A stretch of DNA of 64,000 bases from assembly GCA_020253445.1 (NCBI GenBank), contig JADCBP010000006.1:124001-188000 (forward strand). The letters run 5' to 3'. This DNA comes from Methylobacterium sp. Lineage in GTDB: Bacteria > Pseudomonadota > Alphaproteobacteria > Rhizobiales > Beijerinckiaceae. The notes beneath the pieces were generated by a model that saw only the letters and a program-made list of their open reading frames with translations, did not search any database and had not been told where the DNA came from. Made by a program: the position numbers and the translations under genes. Positions 12,423 through 23,951 of this stretch are shown piece by piece (positions within the stretch are counted from its first letter, which is position 1; the number at the start of each line of letters is the position of its first letter).

Positions 12423-12506
12423 GTCATGGCCGGATGTGTTCCGGCCATCCACGTCTTCAAGAAGCGTCGCAAATTCGTGGATGCAAGGGCCAAGCCCGTG
12501 CATGAC
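12423..12506. repeat. Nested palindromic repeat after ubiG
   Basis: The element is bounded by GTCATG (12423-12428) and CATGAC (12501-12506). Inside are ATGGCCGG/CCGGCCAT (12426-12433 and 12441-12448) and ATCCAC/GTGGAT (12447-12452 and 12477-12482), so it can fold as a cruciform or branched hairpin. Related composite palindromes are scattered between genes in many Rhizobiales. It lies between the convergent ubiG and DUF1178 genes and may act as a bidirectional 3' end. Confidence 0.65.
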
Positions 12507-12516
12507 AGCGCGCGGC

Positions 12517-12948
12517 TCAATTCCGCTCGTCCGGCAGCACGGGGATCGGCGCGATCTCGATGCCCTCCTCCGCGAGTTCCTTCACTTCGGAAAAGGTGGC
12601 CTCGCCATAGATCGCGCGCTCTTCGGTCTCGCCATAATGGATCTTCCGCGCCTCCTCGGCGAATTTGTCGCCCACGGCTTCGGCATTCTCCTCGATGAAC
12701 TGGCGATAGGCACGGAACATCTGGCGCATGGCCGCATCGCGCGGGTCCGCGAGCGCGACCGGGCGCTTCGCCTGGGGCTCCTCGCGCACGCGAACCGCCG
12801 GCGCCATGATCTGCTTTTCGACCTTCGCCGAGCCGCAATGCGGGCAGACAACGAAGCCGCGCTTGGCTTGGCTGTCGAAATCCCCGGACGAGCGGAACCA
12901 GCTTTCGAAAGCATGCCCCGCCTCGCAGGCCAAAGCGTAGCGGATCAT
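12517..12948 (-). CDS. DUF1178 family protein
   Basis: A 143-residue soluble protein of the DUF1178 family. It begins IRYALACEAGHAFESWFRSS and carries a probable zinc-binding pair CPHCGSAKVEKQIMAP (Cys35, Cys38) with Cys8 and His12 as possible further ligands, followed by a helical, acidic C-terminal half. The function is unknown. The start at 12948 is chosen because it overlaps the upstream nitrilase-like gene by 4 nt and matches the family start; the longer frame adds 54 low-complexity residues. Last gene of the comF-grxC-nitrilase-DUF1178 operon. Confidence 0.9.
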   Translation of the reverse strand: MIRYALACEAGHAFESWFRSSGDFDSQAKRGFVVCPHCGSAKVEKQIMAPAVRVREEPQAKRPVALADPRDAAMRQMFRAYRQFIEENAEAVGDKFAEEARKIHYGETEERAIYGEATFSEVKELAEEGIEIAPIPVLPDERN

Positions 12949-13793
12949 TCCGCCGCCTCCCTTGCTCCCTCCCCGACCGTGGTGACGGTGATGGCGCGCG
13001 TATGCTTCAGCGTGGGGATGCGCCCGCGCGCATCGGCCACCCTCGCAAGGTCGATCTCGGCGAGGATCACGCCCGGCGCATCTTCCGCCTCCGCGAGCAC
13101 CCGGCCCCACGGATCGATGATGATCGAATGGCCATAGGTCTCGCGGCCATCCTCATGCGTGCCGCCTTGCGCGGCGGATATCATGAAGGAGCCGGTCTCG
13201 ATGGCGCGCGCGCGTTGCAGCACCACCCAATGCGCCTCGCCGGTCTGCTTCGTGAAGCAGGCCGGAGCAGTGAGAATATCCGCGCCCGCTTCGGCCATCG
13301 CGCGGAAAAGGTAGGGGAAACGCAAATCGTAGCAGATGCCCATGCCGAGTTTCGCGCCGTTTACCGGTGCCACAACCGCACAGGCGCCCGCCGTGTAGGT
13401 GGCACTCTCGCGCCAGGTCTCGCCATTGGGCAGGTCCACATCGAAGAGGTGAAGCTTGTCGTAGCGCGCGACGAGCCCGCCATCCGGCCCGATCAGGAAG
13501 GCGCGGTTCGCGATCTTCTCGCCTTCGCGGATGGCGAGCGAACCCAGATGGATCGTCACCTTCGCTTCCGCCGCGAGCTTGCGCGCCGCCGCGAGAAACG
13601 GATCGGCCTCCTCGGTTGCGATCTTCGCGAAGAGGTCGGCGCGCGACCGCTCGACGAGGTTCGACATTTCCGGGCTTTGCAGGAAGCTCGCCCCCTTCGA
13701 GACGGCCTCGCCGGCAAGCGCAAGAAAATCCGTGATGTTCCGCTCCACCGAGCGGGTGGAACGCATCTGCAGGCAGGCGGCGACAAAACTCAT
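12945..13793 (-). CDS. Carbon-nitrogen hydrolase (Nit2/omega-amidase-like)
   Basis: The protein has 282 residues of the nitrilase superfamily. The catalytic triad is visible as Glu42 (SPEMSN), Lys113 (RYDKLHLFDVDLP) and Cys154 (GMGICYDLRFPYLFR). The HLFDVDLPNG and CYDLRFP wording is closest to the Nit1/Nit2 branch, whose members hydrolyse deaminated glutathione or alpha-ketoglutaramate. Being next to a glutaredoxin gene fits a glutathione-repair role, but that is inference. It starts 4 bp after the grxC stop. Confidence 0.9.
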   Translation of the reverse strand: MSFVAACLQMRSTRSVERNITDFLALAGEAVSKGASFLQSPEMSNLVERSRADLFAKIATEEADPFLAAARKLAAEAKVTIHLGSLAIREGEKIANRAFLIGPDGGLVARYDKLHLFDVDLPNGETWRESATYTAGACAVVAPVNGAKLGMGICYDLRFPYLFRAMAEAGADILTAPACFTKQTGEAHWVVLQRARAIETGSFMISAAQGGTHEDGRETYGHSIIIDPWGRVLAEAEDAPGVILAEIDLARVADARGRIPTLKHTRAITVTTVGEGAREAAE

Positions 13794-13797
13794 GGCA

Positions 13798-14055
13798 TCA
13801 CCCCTGAAGCAGCGGGTCGAGCCCACCCCTGTCATCCAGCGCGTGGAGATCATCGCAGCCGCCGACATGCTTCCCGCCGATGAAGATCTGCGGCACGGTG
13901 GAGCGCCCGGCCTTCTGGGCCATGGCACGCTGGTCGGCGGGGTTGCTCACGTCGATTTCGGTGAAGCGCGCGCCCTTCCGCGTCAGCAGCGCCTTCGCAC
14001 GGATGCAATACGGGCAGGTCGGCTTCGTGTAGATGGTGATCTCGGGCATCATCAC
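13798..14055 (-). CDS. grxC: Glutaredoxin 3
   Basis: An 85-residue class I glutaredoxin: TIYTKPTCPYCIRAK carries the dithiol CPYC (Cys14, Cys17), followed by the cis-proline STVPQIFIGG and the glutathione-binding GGCDDLHALD. It reduces protein disulfides and glutathione mixed disulfides in the cytoplasm. The first codon is uncertain by up to two residues because three ATGs stand in a row. It lies 9 bp downstream of comF. Confidence 0.96.
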   Translation of the reverse strand: MMMPEITIYTKPTCPYCIRAKALLTRKGARFTEIDVSNPADQRAMAQKAGRSTVPQIFIGGKHVGGCDDLHALDDRGGLDPLLQG

Positions 14056-14064
14056 TCCATGGCC

Positions 14065-14802
14065 TCACGCGCCTTCCGGCACGAGTGTGAAGGTCAGAAC
14101 ATCAATGCGGGCAGCACCCGCCTGCCGCAAGATATGGGCGCAGGCGTTCAAAGTCGAACCCGTCGTGCGCACATCGTCGATCACGAGACAGTGACGGCCT
14201 TCCACAACCGCCTTTTGCCCCGGCTCGATGAGGAAGGCCCCCGCAAGATTGCTGCGGCGTTCGTTGCGCGAAAGGCCCACCTGAGGCGGCGTCCGCTTCA
14301 CGCGGCGCAGCGTATCGGGAAGAACGGGTTTTGCAGCCAGAGCACCGATCTCGTTCGCGAGCAGCGCCGCCTGATTGTAGCGCCGCTGCCAGAGCCGCCC
14401 GCGATGCATCGGCACGGGAACCAGCACATCGGCGCAGGCGAGAAGCGGCCCGCCTGCATGCACCATCATCCGCGCCATGGCGCGGGCGAGATCGAGCCGC
14501 TCGCCATATTTCAGACGCGCGACCATGGCCTTCGCGGCACCCTCGTGGATCGCCACCGCGCGGGCGCAATCAAAGCGCGGCGGATCGGCGATCGCTGCGG
14601 GCGAAAGCATGCCCGGCCCGAAATCATGCGCGAAGGGCGTGCCGAGCCGGGCGCAAACGGGGTCGGAAATGAAGGGAATGCCCGCCCAGCAGGTGGAGCA
14701 GAGCGCATGCGGCTCTCCGGTCGCGCTGTTGCAGGCGATGCATTGCGGCGGATAGACGATACCCAGGGCGCCGCGGCCGAACCGTGCGAGCAGGCGCGTC
14801 AT
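14065..14802 (-). CDS. ComF family phosphoribosyltransferase-like protein
   Basis: The 245-residue protein starts with a zinc-finger-like segment (CIAC at 21-24 and CSTC at 35-38). It ends with a phosphoribosyltransferase fold bearing CLVIDDVRTTGST. ComF proteins are needed for DNA uptake in competent bacteria, but in Alphaproteobacteria the gene is usually a conserved solo without a competence locus, and none is seen here. The frame is open to 15144; the ATG at 14802 fits the family start. It is divergent from the methyltransferase at 14873. Confidence 0.92.
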   Translation of the reverse strand: MTRLLARFGRGALGIVYPPQCIACNSATGEPHALCSTCWAGIPFISDPVCARLGTPFAHDFGPGMLSPAAIADPPRFDCARAVAIHEGAAKAMVARLKYGERLDLARAMARMMVHAGGPLLACADVLVPVPMHRGRLWQRRYNQAALLANEIGALAAKPVLPDTLRRVKRTPPQVGLSRNERRSNLAGAFLIEPGQKAVVEGRHCLVIDDVRTTGSTLNACAHILRQAGAARIDVLTFTLVPEGA

Positions 14803-14872
14803 GCCGCGGAACGCGCGCGGAGGCGCTTCTGTGCTATCTCCAGGGGAATCAGATTCAGGAGCAGTCACGCGC

Positions 14873-15775
14873 ATGGCCTCATCGAATGCCGAGGTTCCGC
14901 AACTCTTCGACGAGGTCAAGGCTCGCATGGCGATCCAGCGTGCGGCAAGGCAGGGCGCGGCCACTTTCCTGCTGGAACGCGCGCAGATCGACCTGATCGA
15001 GCGGCTCGAGACCGTTCTTCGCAGCTTCGATCCTGCGCTGGATCTCGGCACGCCCGGCGGGCTCTTCGCCACGGCGCTGAAGCGCGCGGAGCGGGTTTGC
15101 GGGATCGACCATGTGGGCGAAGTGGCGCCGGGCGATCCATCCATCGCCTATCGCAGGATCGACGGGCCGGATCTGAAGCTGGAGGCAGGCCGCTATGGGC
15201 TCATCGTCTCCGGCCTCTGGCTTCAGCGTGTGAATGATGTGCCGGGCATTCTCGCGCAGGTCAGGCGCGCGCTGAAGCCCGATGGCCTGTTTCTCGCGGC
15301 CTTTGTGGGCGGCGACAGCCTCGCGGAACTGCGTGATTGCCTGCTGACGGCTGAAAGCGAAATCACCGGCTCGGCCGCGCTCCGGGTCTTTCCCTTCGTG
15401 GATGTGCGCGCGGCCGGGCAATTGCTTCAGCGCGCCGGCCTCGCGCTTCCCGTCACCGACAGCGAGAAGCTGACGATCCGCTATGGCAGCTTCTTCGCGC
15501 TGGCCGCGGAATGGCGCGCCATGGCCTCCAGTGCGAGCCTGCTCCGGCGACCGGGCACGCCACCTCTGACGCGCCGGGTCCTGTTGCGTGCCGCCGAACT
15601 CTATGCCGAGCGCCATGCCGACGCGGATGGTCGCCTTCGGGCAAATGTAGAGATTGTCTGGATGTCGGGCTGGGCGCCGCATGAAAGCCAGCAGAAACCG
15701 TTGAAACCAGGCTCCGCAAAGGCGCGATTGGAAGATGCGCTGGCCGATATCGCCAGCAGCAAGAAGTTCGACTGA
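14873..15775 (+). CDS. SAM-dependent methyltransferase (BioC/NDUFAF5-like)
   Basis: A 300-residue class I methyltransferase. It has ALDLGTPGGLFATALK as a modified SAM-binding loop, YGLIVSGLWLQRVNDVPGILAQVRRALKPDGLFLAAFVGG as motif IV and beyond, and a C-terminal part with the GFxxP-like segment. The resemblance is to the BioC/NDUFAF5 group, common in Alphaproteobacteria as a stand-alone gene; NDUFAF5 hydroxylates an arginine of complex I. The acidic residue after the glycine loop region is IDHVG. Start chosen at 14873 with AGGAG about 12 nt upstream. The exact reaction cannot be read. Confidence 0.75.
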   Translation: MASSNAEVPQLFDEVKARMAIQRAARQGAATFLLERAQIDLIERLETVLRSFDPALDLGTPGGLFATALKRAERVCGIDHVGEVAPGDPSIAYRRIDGPDLKLEAGRYGLIVSGLWLQRVNDVPGILAQVRRALKPDGLFLAAFVGGDSLAELRDCLLTAESEITGSAALRVFPFVDVRAAGQLLQRAGLALPVTDSEKLTIRYGSFFALAAEWRAMASSASLLRRPGTPPLTRRVLLRAAELYAERHADADGRLRANVEIVWMSGWAPHESQQKPLKPGSAKARLEDALADIASSKKFD

Positions 15776-15786
15776 CAATCTTCAGG

Positions 15787-15969
15787 TCACGGCGCCTTCA
15801 CGGCATTCTGGATGACCTCGCCGGCATTCGTCCAGGAGGCCATGAAACCTCCATAAAAGCTCGGCCACCCCGCCAGCAATGCGGTGCAGAGCATCACGGC
15901 GATGAGCGTATACTCGATTGCGGTCGCTCCCCGCTCGTCTTGCACAAAGGCTTTAAGAACCTGCTTCAT
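15787..15969 (-). CDS. Flp/Fap family type IVb pilin
   Basis: A 60-residue protein with the short N-terminal leader MKQVLKAFVQDERG, the prepilin peptidase site at G/ATAIEYTLIAVML, and one hydrophobic helix. These are the hallmarks of Flp pilins assembled by Tad secretion systems for surface adherence. The rest of a tad locus (cpa/tad genes, prepilin peptidase) is not in this window, so this copy stands alone between a methyltransferase and mutT. Confidence 0.93.
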   Translation of the reverse strand: MKQVLKAFVQDERGATAIEYTLIAVMLCTALLAGWPSFYGGFMASWTNAGEVIQNAVKAP

Positions 15970-16018
15970 TGTCCTGCGATTCCCGATCCGGCCACCCCGC
16001 TACATCGGGAGGGGACGC

Positions 16019-16417
16019 CTAAAGAAGATCACGAAGCATCGGGATCAGCGGCTCATCGGCCGCGGGCATCGGAAATTCCCGAAGCCGCATCGGCTCGACC
16101 CATCGCAAGGCCTGGTGCTCCATCGCCTGCGGAACTCCTTCCCATCTGCGACAGATGAACAATGGCATGAGCAGGTGAAAATCCGGATAACGATAGCTGG
16201 AAAATGTGAGTGGTGCGAGGCATGGCTCCTTGACGCTGATCGCCAGCTCCTCGCGGAGTTCGCGGATCAATGTCTCCTCCGGCCGCTCGCCGGGCTCCAC
16301 CTTGCCGCCAGGGAATTCCCACAGGCCCGGCAGCTGCTTGCCCTCCGGCCGCTGCGCGATCAGCACGCGGCGATCCGCATCGACCAGCGCGACGGCCGCG
16401 ACGAGCAGCAGCTTCAC
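16019..16417 (-). CDS. mutT: 8-oxo-dGTP diphosphatase MutT
   Basis: The 132-residue protein has the Nudix box at 37-59 ([14 protein letters not shown], then RELREEL) preceded by LPGLWEFP, the typical MutT context. It hydrolyses 8-oxo-dGTP to avoid A:T to C:G mutations. It overlaps the argJ stop by 4 nt, an adjacency (argJ-mutT) seen across Rhizobiales. Confidence 0.94.
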   Translation of the reverse strand: MKLLLVAAVALVDADRRVLIAQRPEGKQLPGLWEFPGGKVEPGERPEETLIRELREELAISVKEPCLAPLTFSSYRYPDFHLLMPLFICRRWEGVPQAMEHQALRWVEPMRLREFPMPAADEPLIPMLRDLL

Positions 16418-17664
16418 GAGCGGTAATCCCCGTTGATCTCGACATAAGCCTTGGTGAGATCGCAGGTATAGGCAACGGCCTTGCCGCGCCCCATGCCCAG
16501 CGACACCGTGATGTCGATCGCCTCGCCCTTCATATAGGCCGAGGTCGCCGCCTCGCTGTAAGAGGGGTCTCGCGCGCCCTCATGGGCCACCCGGATATCG
16601 CCGAAGGAAATCGAGATGCGATCGCGATCGGCCGGCTCGCCCGCCTTGCCGACGGCCATCACGATGCGACCCCAATTCGCATCCTCGCCGGCAACCGCCG
16701 TCTTCACGAGGGGGGAATTGGCGATGGACATCGCGATTTTCCTCGCCGAGCGGGCGGAAACCGCGCCTTCCACCTTCACGGTGATCAGCTTGCGCGCGCC
16801 TTCGCCATCGCGCGCGACCTGCACCGCGAGATCGAGCAGCAGCGCATTCAGCGCCCGCCTGAAGCTCGAGAGCCTGGGATCCTTCGCATCCGTGATTTCC
16901 GACTGGCCCCGGGCGGCAGCCTTGCCGGTGGCGAATAGCAGCAGGGTGTCGGAAGTGGATGTGTCGCTATCAACCGTCACGGCGTTGAAGCTCGGCCCCA
17001 CGCCCTTCGAAAGCAGGGCCTGCAACGCCTTCGGCGCAATCGCGGCATCGGTGAAGACGAAGGAGAGCATCGTCGCCATGTCCGGCGCGATCATGCCCGC
17101 GCCCTTGGCGATGCCTGAGATGGTCACGGGCAACCCGTCGATCTTCGCCTTGCGGGTCGCGACCTTGGGGAAGGTGTCGGTGGTCATGATGGCCCTTGCG
17201 GCCTCGAGGAAGGCGGTTGCGCTCACGCGGCCCGCGCAATCCGCCAGCACGCCTTCGAATTTCGTGGCATCGAGTGGCTCGCCGATCACGCCGGTCGAGG
17301 CGAGCGCCACTTCCTCCGGCTTGCAGCCCAGGGCCTTCGCCGCGATCCTCGCCGTCAGCGCCACGGCCTCACGGCCCTTGAGGCCCGTAAAGGCATTGGC
17401 ATTGCCGGAATTGACGACGAGCCCCTGCGCGCGACCTCCTGCAAGGATCGAGCGGCACCAATCCACGGGCGCCGAAGGGCATTTCGAACGGGTGAAGACA
17501 CCGGCCATGGCCGTGCCTTTTTCGAGGCGCGCGAGCAGCACATCCGTGCGGCCCCTGTAGCGGATTCCGGCTTCCGCCGTGGCGAAGGCCACGCCATCCA
17601 CCGCCGGCATCTTCGGATATTTCTTCGGCGCGAGCGGGGAAACGGGGACGGATTTGCCGGCCAT
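16414..17664 (-). CDS. argJ: Glutamate N-acetyltransferase / amino-acid acetyltransferase ArgJ
   Basis: The 416-residue precursor cleaves itself at the Ala-Thr bond in [13 protein letters not shown] (Thr198 becomes the nucleophile of the beta chain). Other family segments include [21 protein letters not shown] and the C-terminal EINGDYRS. ArgJ moves the acetyl group from acetylornithine to glutamate, closing the cyclic arginine pathway. It is followed by mutT and preceded by the parvulin gene. Confidence 0.97.
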   Translation of the reverse strand: MAGKSVPVSPLAPKKYPKMPAVDGVAFATAEAGIRYRGRTDVLLARLEKGTAMAGVFTRSKCPSAPVDWCRSILAGGRAQGLVVNSGNANAFTGLKGREAVALTARIAAKALGCKPEEVALASTGVIGEPLDATKFEGVLADCAGRVSATAFLEAARAIMTTDTFPKVATRKAKIDGLPVTISGIAKGAGMIAPDMATMLSFVFTDAAIAPKALQALLSKGVGPSFNAVTVDSDTSTSDTLLLFATGKAAARGQSEITDAKDPRLSSFRRALNALLLDLAVQVARDGEGARKLITVKVEGAVSARSARKIAMSIANSPLVKTAVAGEDANWGRIVMAVGKAGEPADRDRISISFGDIRVAHEGARDPSYSEAATSAYMKGEAIDITVSLGMGRGKAVAYTCDLTKAYVEINGDYRS

Positions 17665-17753
17665 GGGGCATGCCTCTTCACAAGCGGAAACGAGGTTTCG
17701 GCTCTGCCTGAAAGGCCGGCTTCTGGCAAGACCGGCGCGGGTTGGCGCCGCGC

Positions 17754-18563
17754 TTACTTCTTCTCCGTTCCGGGCCGGTCGATCTTGGCTTCCTTGCGGA
17801 GATTCTCGAGAAGTTCCGCCTGGGCACGCTCGGCGAGGGCCTGCGAGAGGCGCTCGCGCACATCGGCAAAGGCCGGCGCCGGGCGGTTGCGGCGATCCTC
17901 CAGCTTGATGACGTGCCAGCCGAACTGGCTCTTCACCGGCGCGGAAATCTCGCCGGCCTTCAGCGCGAAGGCAGCCTCGGCGAATTCAGGCACCATGCGA
18001 TCCTTCGAGAAATAGCCAAGATCGCCGCCACCCTTGCCCGAACCGGGGTCCTTCGAGGTCTCGGTCGCGACCTTCGCGAAATCCTCGCCGCCCTTGACCC
18101 GGGCATGGATCTTCTTCGCTTCCTCCTCGCTTTCGACGAGGATATGGCGCGCGCGCACTTCTTCCACCGGGGCGAGCTTGGCCACCTGCTCATCGTAGAA
18201 CTTTTTCACGGCTGCCTCGCCCGTGGCCTTGCTGCCCTCGACCGCGAAGAGCCGCTCCATCAGGATGCGATCCCGAGCGTAGCTCATCTTGAGGGTGAAA
18301 TCCGGTGACTGGTCGATCTTCGCCTTCCTTGCGGCCTGCGCTGCAAGCTTGACCTCGACGAGGAAATCGACCGCGACTTCCAGTCGCTTGTCTTCCGGCA
18401 CATTGGGGAGCTGCGTGAGCAGGTCCTCCAGCGCGACCTTGGCCTCGGCTTCCGTAATGGCCTCGCCATTCACGGTCGCAAGCACTTTCGAATTCTGCGC
18501 GACAACCGGCCCGGCCGTCAGCACGAAGAGGGCAAGCGCGGAAGCAAGAAGACGCACGGGCAT
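17754..18563 (-). CDS. Periplasmic peptidylprolyl isomerase, parvulin type
   Basis: A 269-residue exported protein. A signal peptide (about 1-23, ending GPVVAQ) precedes a SurA/PrsA-like helical N-terminal part and a rotamase domain (about 135-225) with [33 protein letters not shown] and [12 protein letters not shown]. Such proteins help fold outer-membrane or secreted proteins in the periplasm. The frame is open another 29 codons upstream, but the ATG at 18563 places the signal peptide at the terminus. It is divergent from secA, a fitting neighbour, and upstream of argJ. Confidence 0.93.
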   Translation of the reverse strand: MPVRLLASALALFVLTAGPVVAQNSKVLATVNGEAITEAEAKVALEDLLTQLPNVPEDKRLEVAVDFLVEVKLAAQAARKAKIDQSPDFTLKMSYARDRILMERLFAVEGSKATGEAAVKKFYDEQVAKLAPVEEVRARHILVESEEEAKKIHARVKGGEDFAKVATETSKDPGSGKGGGDLGYFSKDRMVPEFAEAAFALKAGEISAPVKSQFGWHVIKLEDRRNRPAPAFADVRERLSQALAERAQAELLENLRKEAKIDRPGTEKK

Positions 18564-18672
18564 GGAGGATCTCCGGAGAAAATCAATTGCCGCGAGGGTT
18601 AGCGGAAAGCGCAAGCTTTGGCGAGCACAACCTTGCCATCCACCCTTCACGCTGCCGCGAGCACGGCACGAA

Positions 18673-18707
18673 TTGGCGAAAAGCCCGAATTCGCCAAAGG
18701 ATTCGGG
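18673..18707. repeat. Two overlapping inverted repeats between ppi and secA
   Basis: Repeat A is TTGGCGAA (18673-18680) with TTCGCCAA (18690-18697). Repeat B is CCCGAAT (18684-18690) with ATTCGGG (18701-18707). They share position 18690 and could not both be paired. They lie 10 bp upstream of the secA -35 box, in the divergent promoter region, where they could be a protein-binding site; on the minus strand they could fall in the leader of the parvulin mRNA. Confidence 0.5.
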
Positions 18708-18716
18708 CGGCGAACG

Positions 18717-18745
18717 TTGACAATCCCGGCGCGCAATTCTTATCT
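18717..18745 (+). promoter_or_regulatory. Sigma-70-type promoter of secA
   Basis: TTGACA (18717-18722), a 17-bp spacer and TTATCT (18740-18745). Perfect -35, good -10 and ideal spacing, about 117 bp before the secA ATG, leaving a GC-rich leader of roughly 110 nt. Confidence 0.75.
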
Positions 18746-18861
18746 CCCGCTCGCGTTATTCGGCCCCTCGCACGGGGCTCATTGCTTCGCCCCCGGCTCC
18801 CGCCGGGCCGAGGCCAGGGCGTTCCGCGATTCCTGCGCGGAAGCCAGGGAAAGAGACATCC

Positions 18862-21747
<2,886 letters not shown>

Positions 21748-21762
21748 GGTGCCGAGGCGGCG

Positions 21763-22365
21763 ATGACAACCAATCCGTTCGCGATCCTGCGGCAGAATGC
21801 GCAAATCCTCGGCTGGGTCAGCCAGGGTTGCCCTGTTCCGCCGCCGCCTGCCGTCAAGCGCCGGCTGCTGCGAGCCTTCCAGCGCAAGCACAATCTCCCG
21901 GTTTTCATCGAGACCGGCACCTTCAAGGGTGACACGCTGGAAGACATGGCCAGCCACGTGAAGCGCGCGGTTTCGATCGAGCTGGCCGCCGAATTCCATG
22001 CCCGCGCCAAGAAGCGCTTTGCGAGCCGCCAGCATGTCGAGGTGCTCCATGGCGATTCGGGGCAGGTTCTGCCACCGCTGGTCGCCGCCCTGACCGAGCC
22101 CGCCCTGTTCTGGCTCGATGGTCATTATTCCGGCGGGGATACCGCCCATGGCGAGAATGCCTCGCCGATCAGCCGCGAGCTTGATGCGATTCTCGCCTCA
22201 CCCGTTCCCGGCCATGTCATCCTCATCGATGACGTGCACGAATTCACAGGCGCAGGCGGCTATCCGCCGATCGGGCGGCTCCTCACCACGCTGGCGAACG
22301 AGCCGCGTTTCGCCTGCCGGATCGAGGCGAATATCCTCATTCTTGAGCCGCGCAACCGGGCGTGA
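21763..22365 (+). CDS. Predicted Rossmann-fold methyltransferase-like protein
   Basis: A 200-residue protein with FIETGTFKGDTLEDMA resembling a SAM-binding motif I, VSIEL as the acidic end of strand 2, FWLDGHYSGGDT, and VILIDDVHEF. This pattern appears in small class I methyltransferase-like proteins of the TylF/FkbM kind, often linked to cell-surface saccharides. I do not recognise a characterised orthologue, so substrate and even activity are open. It follows secA by 15 bp and ends before a strong hairpin shared with the convergent L,D-transpeptidase gene. Confidence 0.55.
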   Translation: MTTNPFAILRQNAQILGWVSQGCPVPPPPAVKRRLLRAFQRKHNLPVFIETGTFKGDTLEDMASHVKRAVSIELAAEFHARAKKRFASRQHVEVLHGDSGQVLPPLVAALTEPALFWLDGHYSGGDTAHGENASPISRELDAILASPVPGHVILIDDVHEFTGAGGYPPIGRLLTTLANEPRFACRIEANILILEPRNRA

Positions 22366-22377
22366 CGAAACAGGAAC

Positions 22378-22402
22378 GGCCGGTGCGGAATGCCGCCCGG
22401 CC
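22378..22402. terminator. Hairpin between convergent genes
   Basis: GGCCGG-T-GCGG-AATG-CCGC-CCGGCC forms a nearly perfect 10-bp stem with one bulge and a tetraloop, followed on the plus strand by CCTTCTGTGTCATTTT. It lies 12 bp after the plus-strand gene and 25 bp after the minus-strand L,D-transpeptidase stop, so it probably ends both transcripts, more efficiently on the plus strand. Confidence 0.6.
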
Positions 22403-22426
22403 CCTTCTGTGTCATTTTCCGTTTGA

Positions 22427-23803
22427 TCAGCGGCGCTGCGGCGGGGTCGGCAGATCGGCTGCCGGCGTGCCCGGGTTCGATTCCGTGGCACCCGTGGCAC
22501 TCGCGGTCAGCCCCGAGAGCGAGCCCAGCCAGCGCTCGTAGAAGGCCGGCTTCTCACCCTTCTTCTCCTCGGCCACCAGAGCCGTGGCCTGCACGGCCGG
22601 AGGCGTGCCCGACGGGCGCGCGACCGTCTGCGCCGGCGTCGTGCGAGCATTGGGCGCGCCCGATATGGCGGCCACAGCCGTGGCGCTGGCGGGGCTCGCG
22701 GCCGGATCGGCGGCGAAGCGCTCGCGATGGGCGAGGGCCAGAAGCTGCTGGCGGTTCAGGCCGCGCGCCTTTTCGGCTGGGACATCCACCGGCCCGATAT
22801 CGAGCGCATCCGGCTGGGAAACGTCGGCCACGCGCGAGATGCCCTGCGGAACGGTCGCGGCCCGCGAGACATCCTCTGTCCCGACCGACGCATGCAGTGT
22901 GTGCTTAAAGGAATGGTGCTGGTCGCCATCCTGATAGATACGCTTCAGCGCCTTGTGGCCGGCCTTGCTGAGTTCCGCCACGCGGATCTCGTCCTTCTTC
23001 GCCTTCTCGCGCGCAGCCAGGGAGATCGGATCATCGGCGGCCGGGTTCGTGCAGAGCGCGTTCGGGTCCTGCGCGCCCGAGCCGAAGCGATACTTGCCGT
23101 TGCAGGCCGCGACCTGCACCTCGCGCTTCGAGACCTCGAAGCGATCCGCGCCTTCCTTCAGGTTCTTCCAGAAGGGAAGATTGTCATCCGCGCGATATTT
23201 CGCGAGGTTTTCCGGCGTGAAGCGGAAAGGGAAGCTGTGCATCTGGATGGCCTTCTGGCCACCCGCAAAGCTCTCGCGCGCCAGAGCGTAAATATCGGCA
23301 ATCTGCTTGTCGGTCATCGAGAAGCAGCCGCGCGACGTGCAGGCGCCATGCACCATGATGTTCGAGCCATTGCGGCCCAGCTGGCGGTCGAAGGTGTTCG
23401 GGTAGCCCACGTTGAAAGACAGGTAGAACGAGGAATTCGGGTTCATCATCTGTGGGGTGATGGAATAGAACCCTTCCGGCACCTGGCGGTCGCCTTCCAC
23501 CTTCTTCGGCCCGAGCTGGCCGGACCAGCGGCAGATGGGAAAGGTTTTCAGGAGCTTGTATTCTCCCGCATTGTCCGCCTTCCAGACCTCGAGTTCGCTT
23601 TCCTTCTTGTAGGCGCGAATCAGGATGGGCGAGGCCTTTGAAAGGCCCATTTCGCTCATCTTGCTCTGGATTTCAGGAGACAGGGCAACCCAGTGGCGGG
23701 AATCGCGCGGCAGATAGCTGTTATCGTTGCAGCCGGCGAGCAGGAGAGCCGCGACCAGCGCCCCGCCCATCCCCATCGCACGCCCGGAAATCGAATGCTT
23801 CAT
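22427..23803 (-). CDS. L,D-transpeptidase family lipoprotein (YafK-like)
   Basis: The 458-residue protein has a lipoprotein signal (LLLAGC, lipidated Cys25), followed by a YkuD-type catalytic domain ending in NIMVHGACTSRGCFSM (His152, Cys160 catalytic). That wording matches the YafK/DpaA group, some of which cut rather than form peptidoglycan crosslinks. After the domain (about residue 270) comes a long Ala/Pro/Thr-rich, probably disordered tail of nearly 190 residues without recognised motifs. It should be anchored in a periplasm-facing membrane and modify peptidoglycan or detach a peptidoglycan-bound lipoprotein. Its promoter must lie in the 148 bp before accA's end. Confidence 0.87.
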   Translation of the reverse strand: MKHSISGRAMGMGGALVAALLLAGCNDNSYLPRDSRHWVALSPEIQSKMSEMGLSKASPILIRAYKKESELEVWKADNAGEYKLLKTFPICRWSGQLGPKKVEGDRQVPEGFYSITPQMMNPNSSFYLSFNVGYPNTFDRQLGRNGSNIMVHGACTSRGCFSMTDKQIADIYALARESFAGGQKAIQMHSFPFRFTPENLAKYRADDNLPFWKNLKEGADRFEVSKREVQVAACNGKYRFGSGAQDPNALCTNPAADDPISLAAREKAKKDEIRVAELSKAGHKALKRIYQDGDQHHSFKHTLHASVGTEDVSRAATVPQGISRVADVSQPDALDIGPVDVPAEKARGLNRQQLLALAHRERFAADPAASPASATAVAAISGAPNARTTPAQTVARPSGTPPAVQATALVAEEKKGEKPAFYERWLGSLSGLTASATGATESNPGTPAADLPTPPQRR

Positions 23804-23951
23804 GCCTCAACCTGTTCTTTATCCGGGATAACGGCCCGAACATCTCAGCGCAAAACGCGACGCCTTTGTGGCATACTAGCCAGGCGCCGGTTTGAGTTCT
23901 ACAATTTCTGCCATTAGCATCAAGGCTTCGTTAACTGCGATCCCCTGCTGC

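Noticed and set aside
13531-15237. A 568-codon plus-strand frame across the nitrilase, grxC and comF genes
   Set aside because: Antisense to three recognised genes; composition of a shadow frame.
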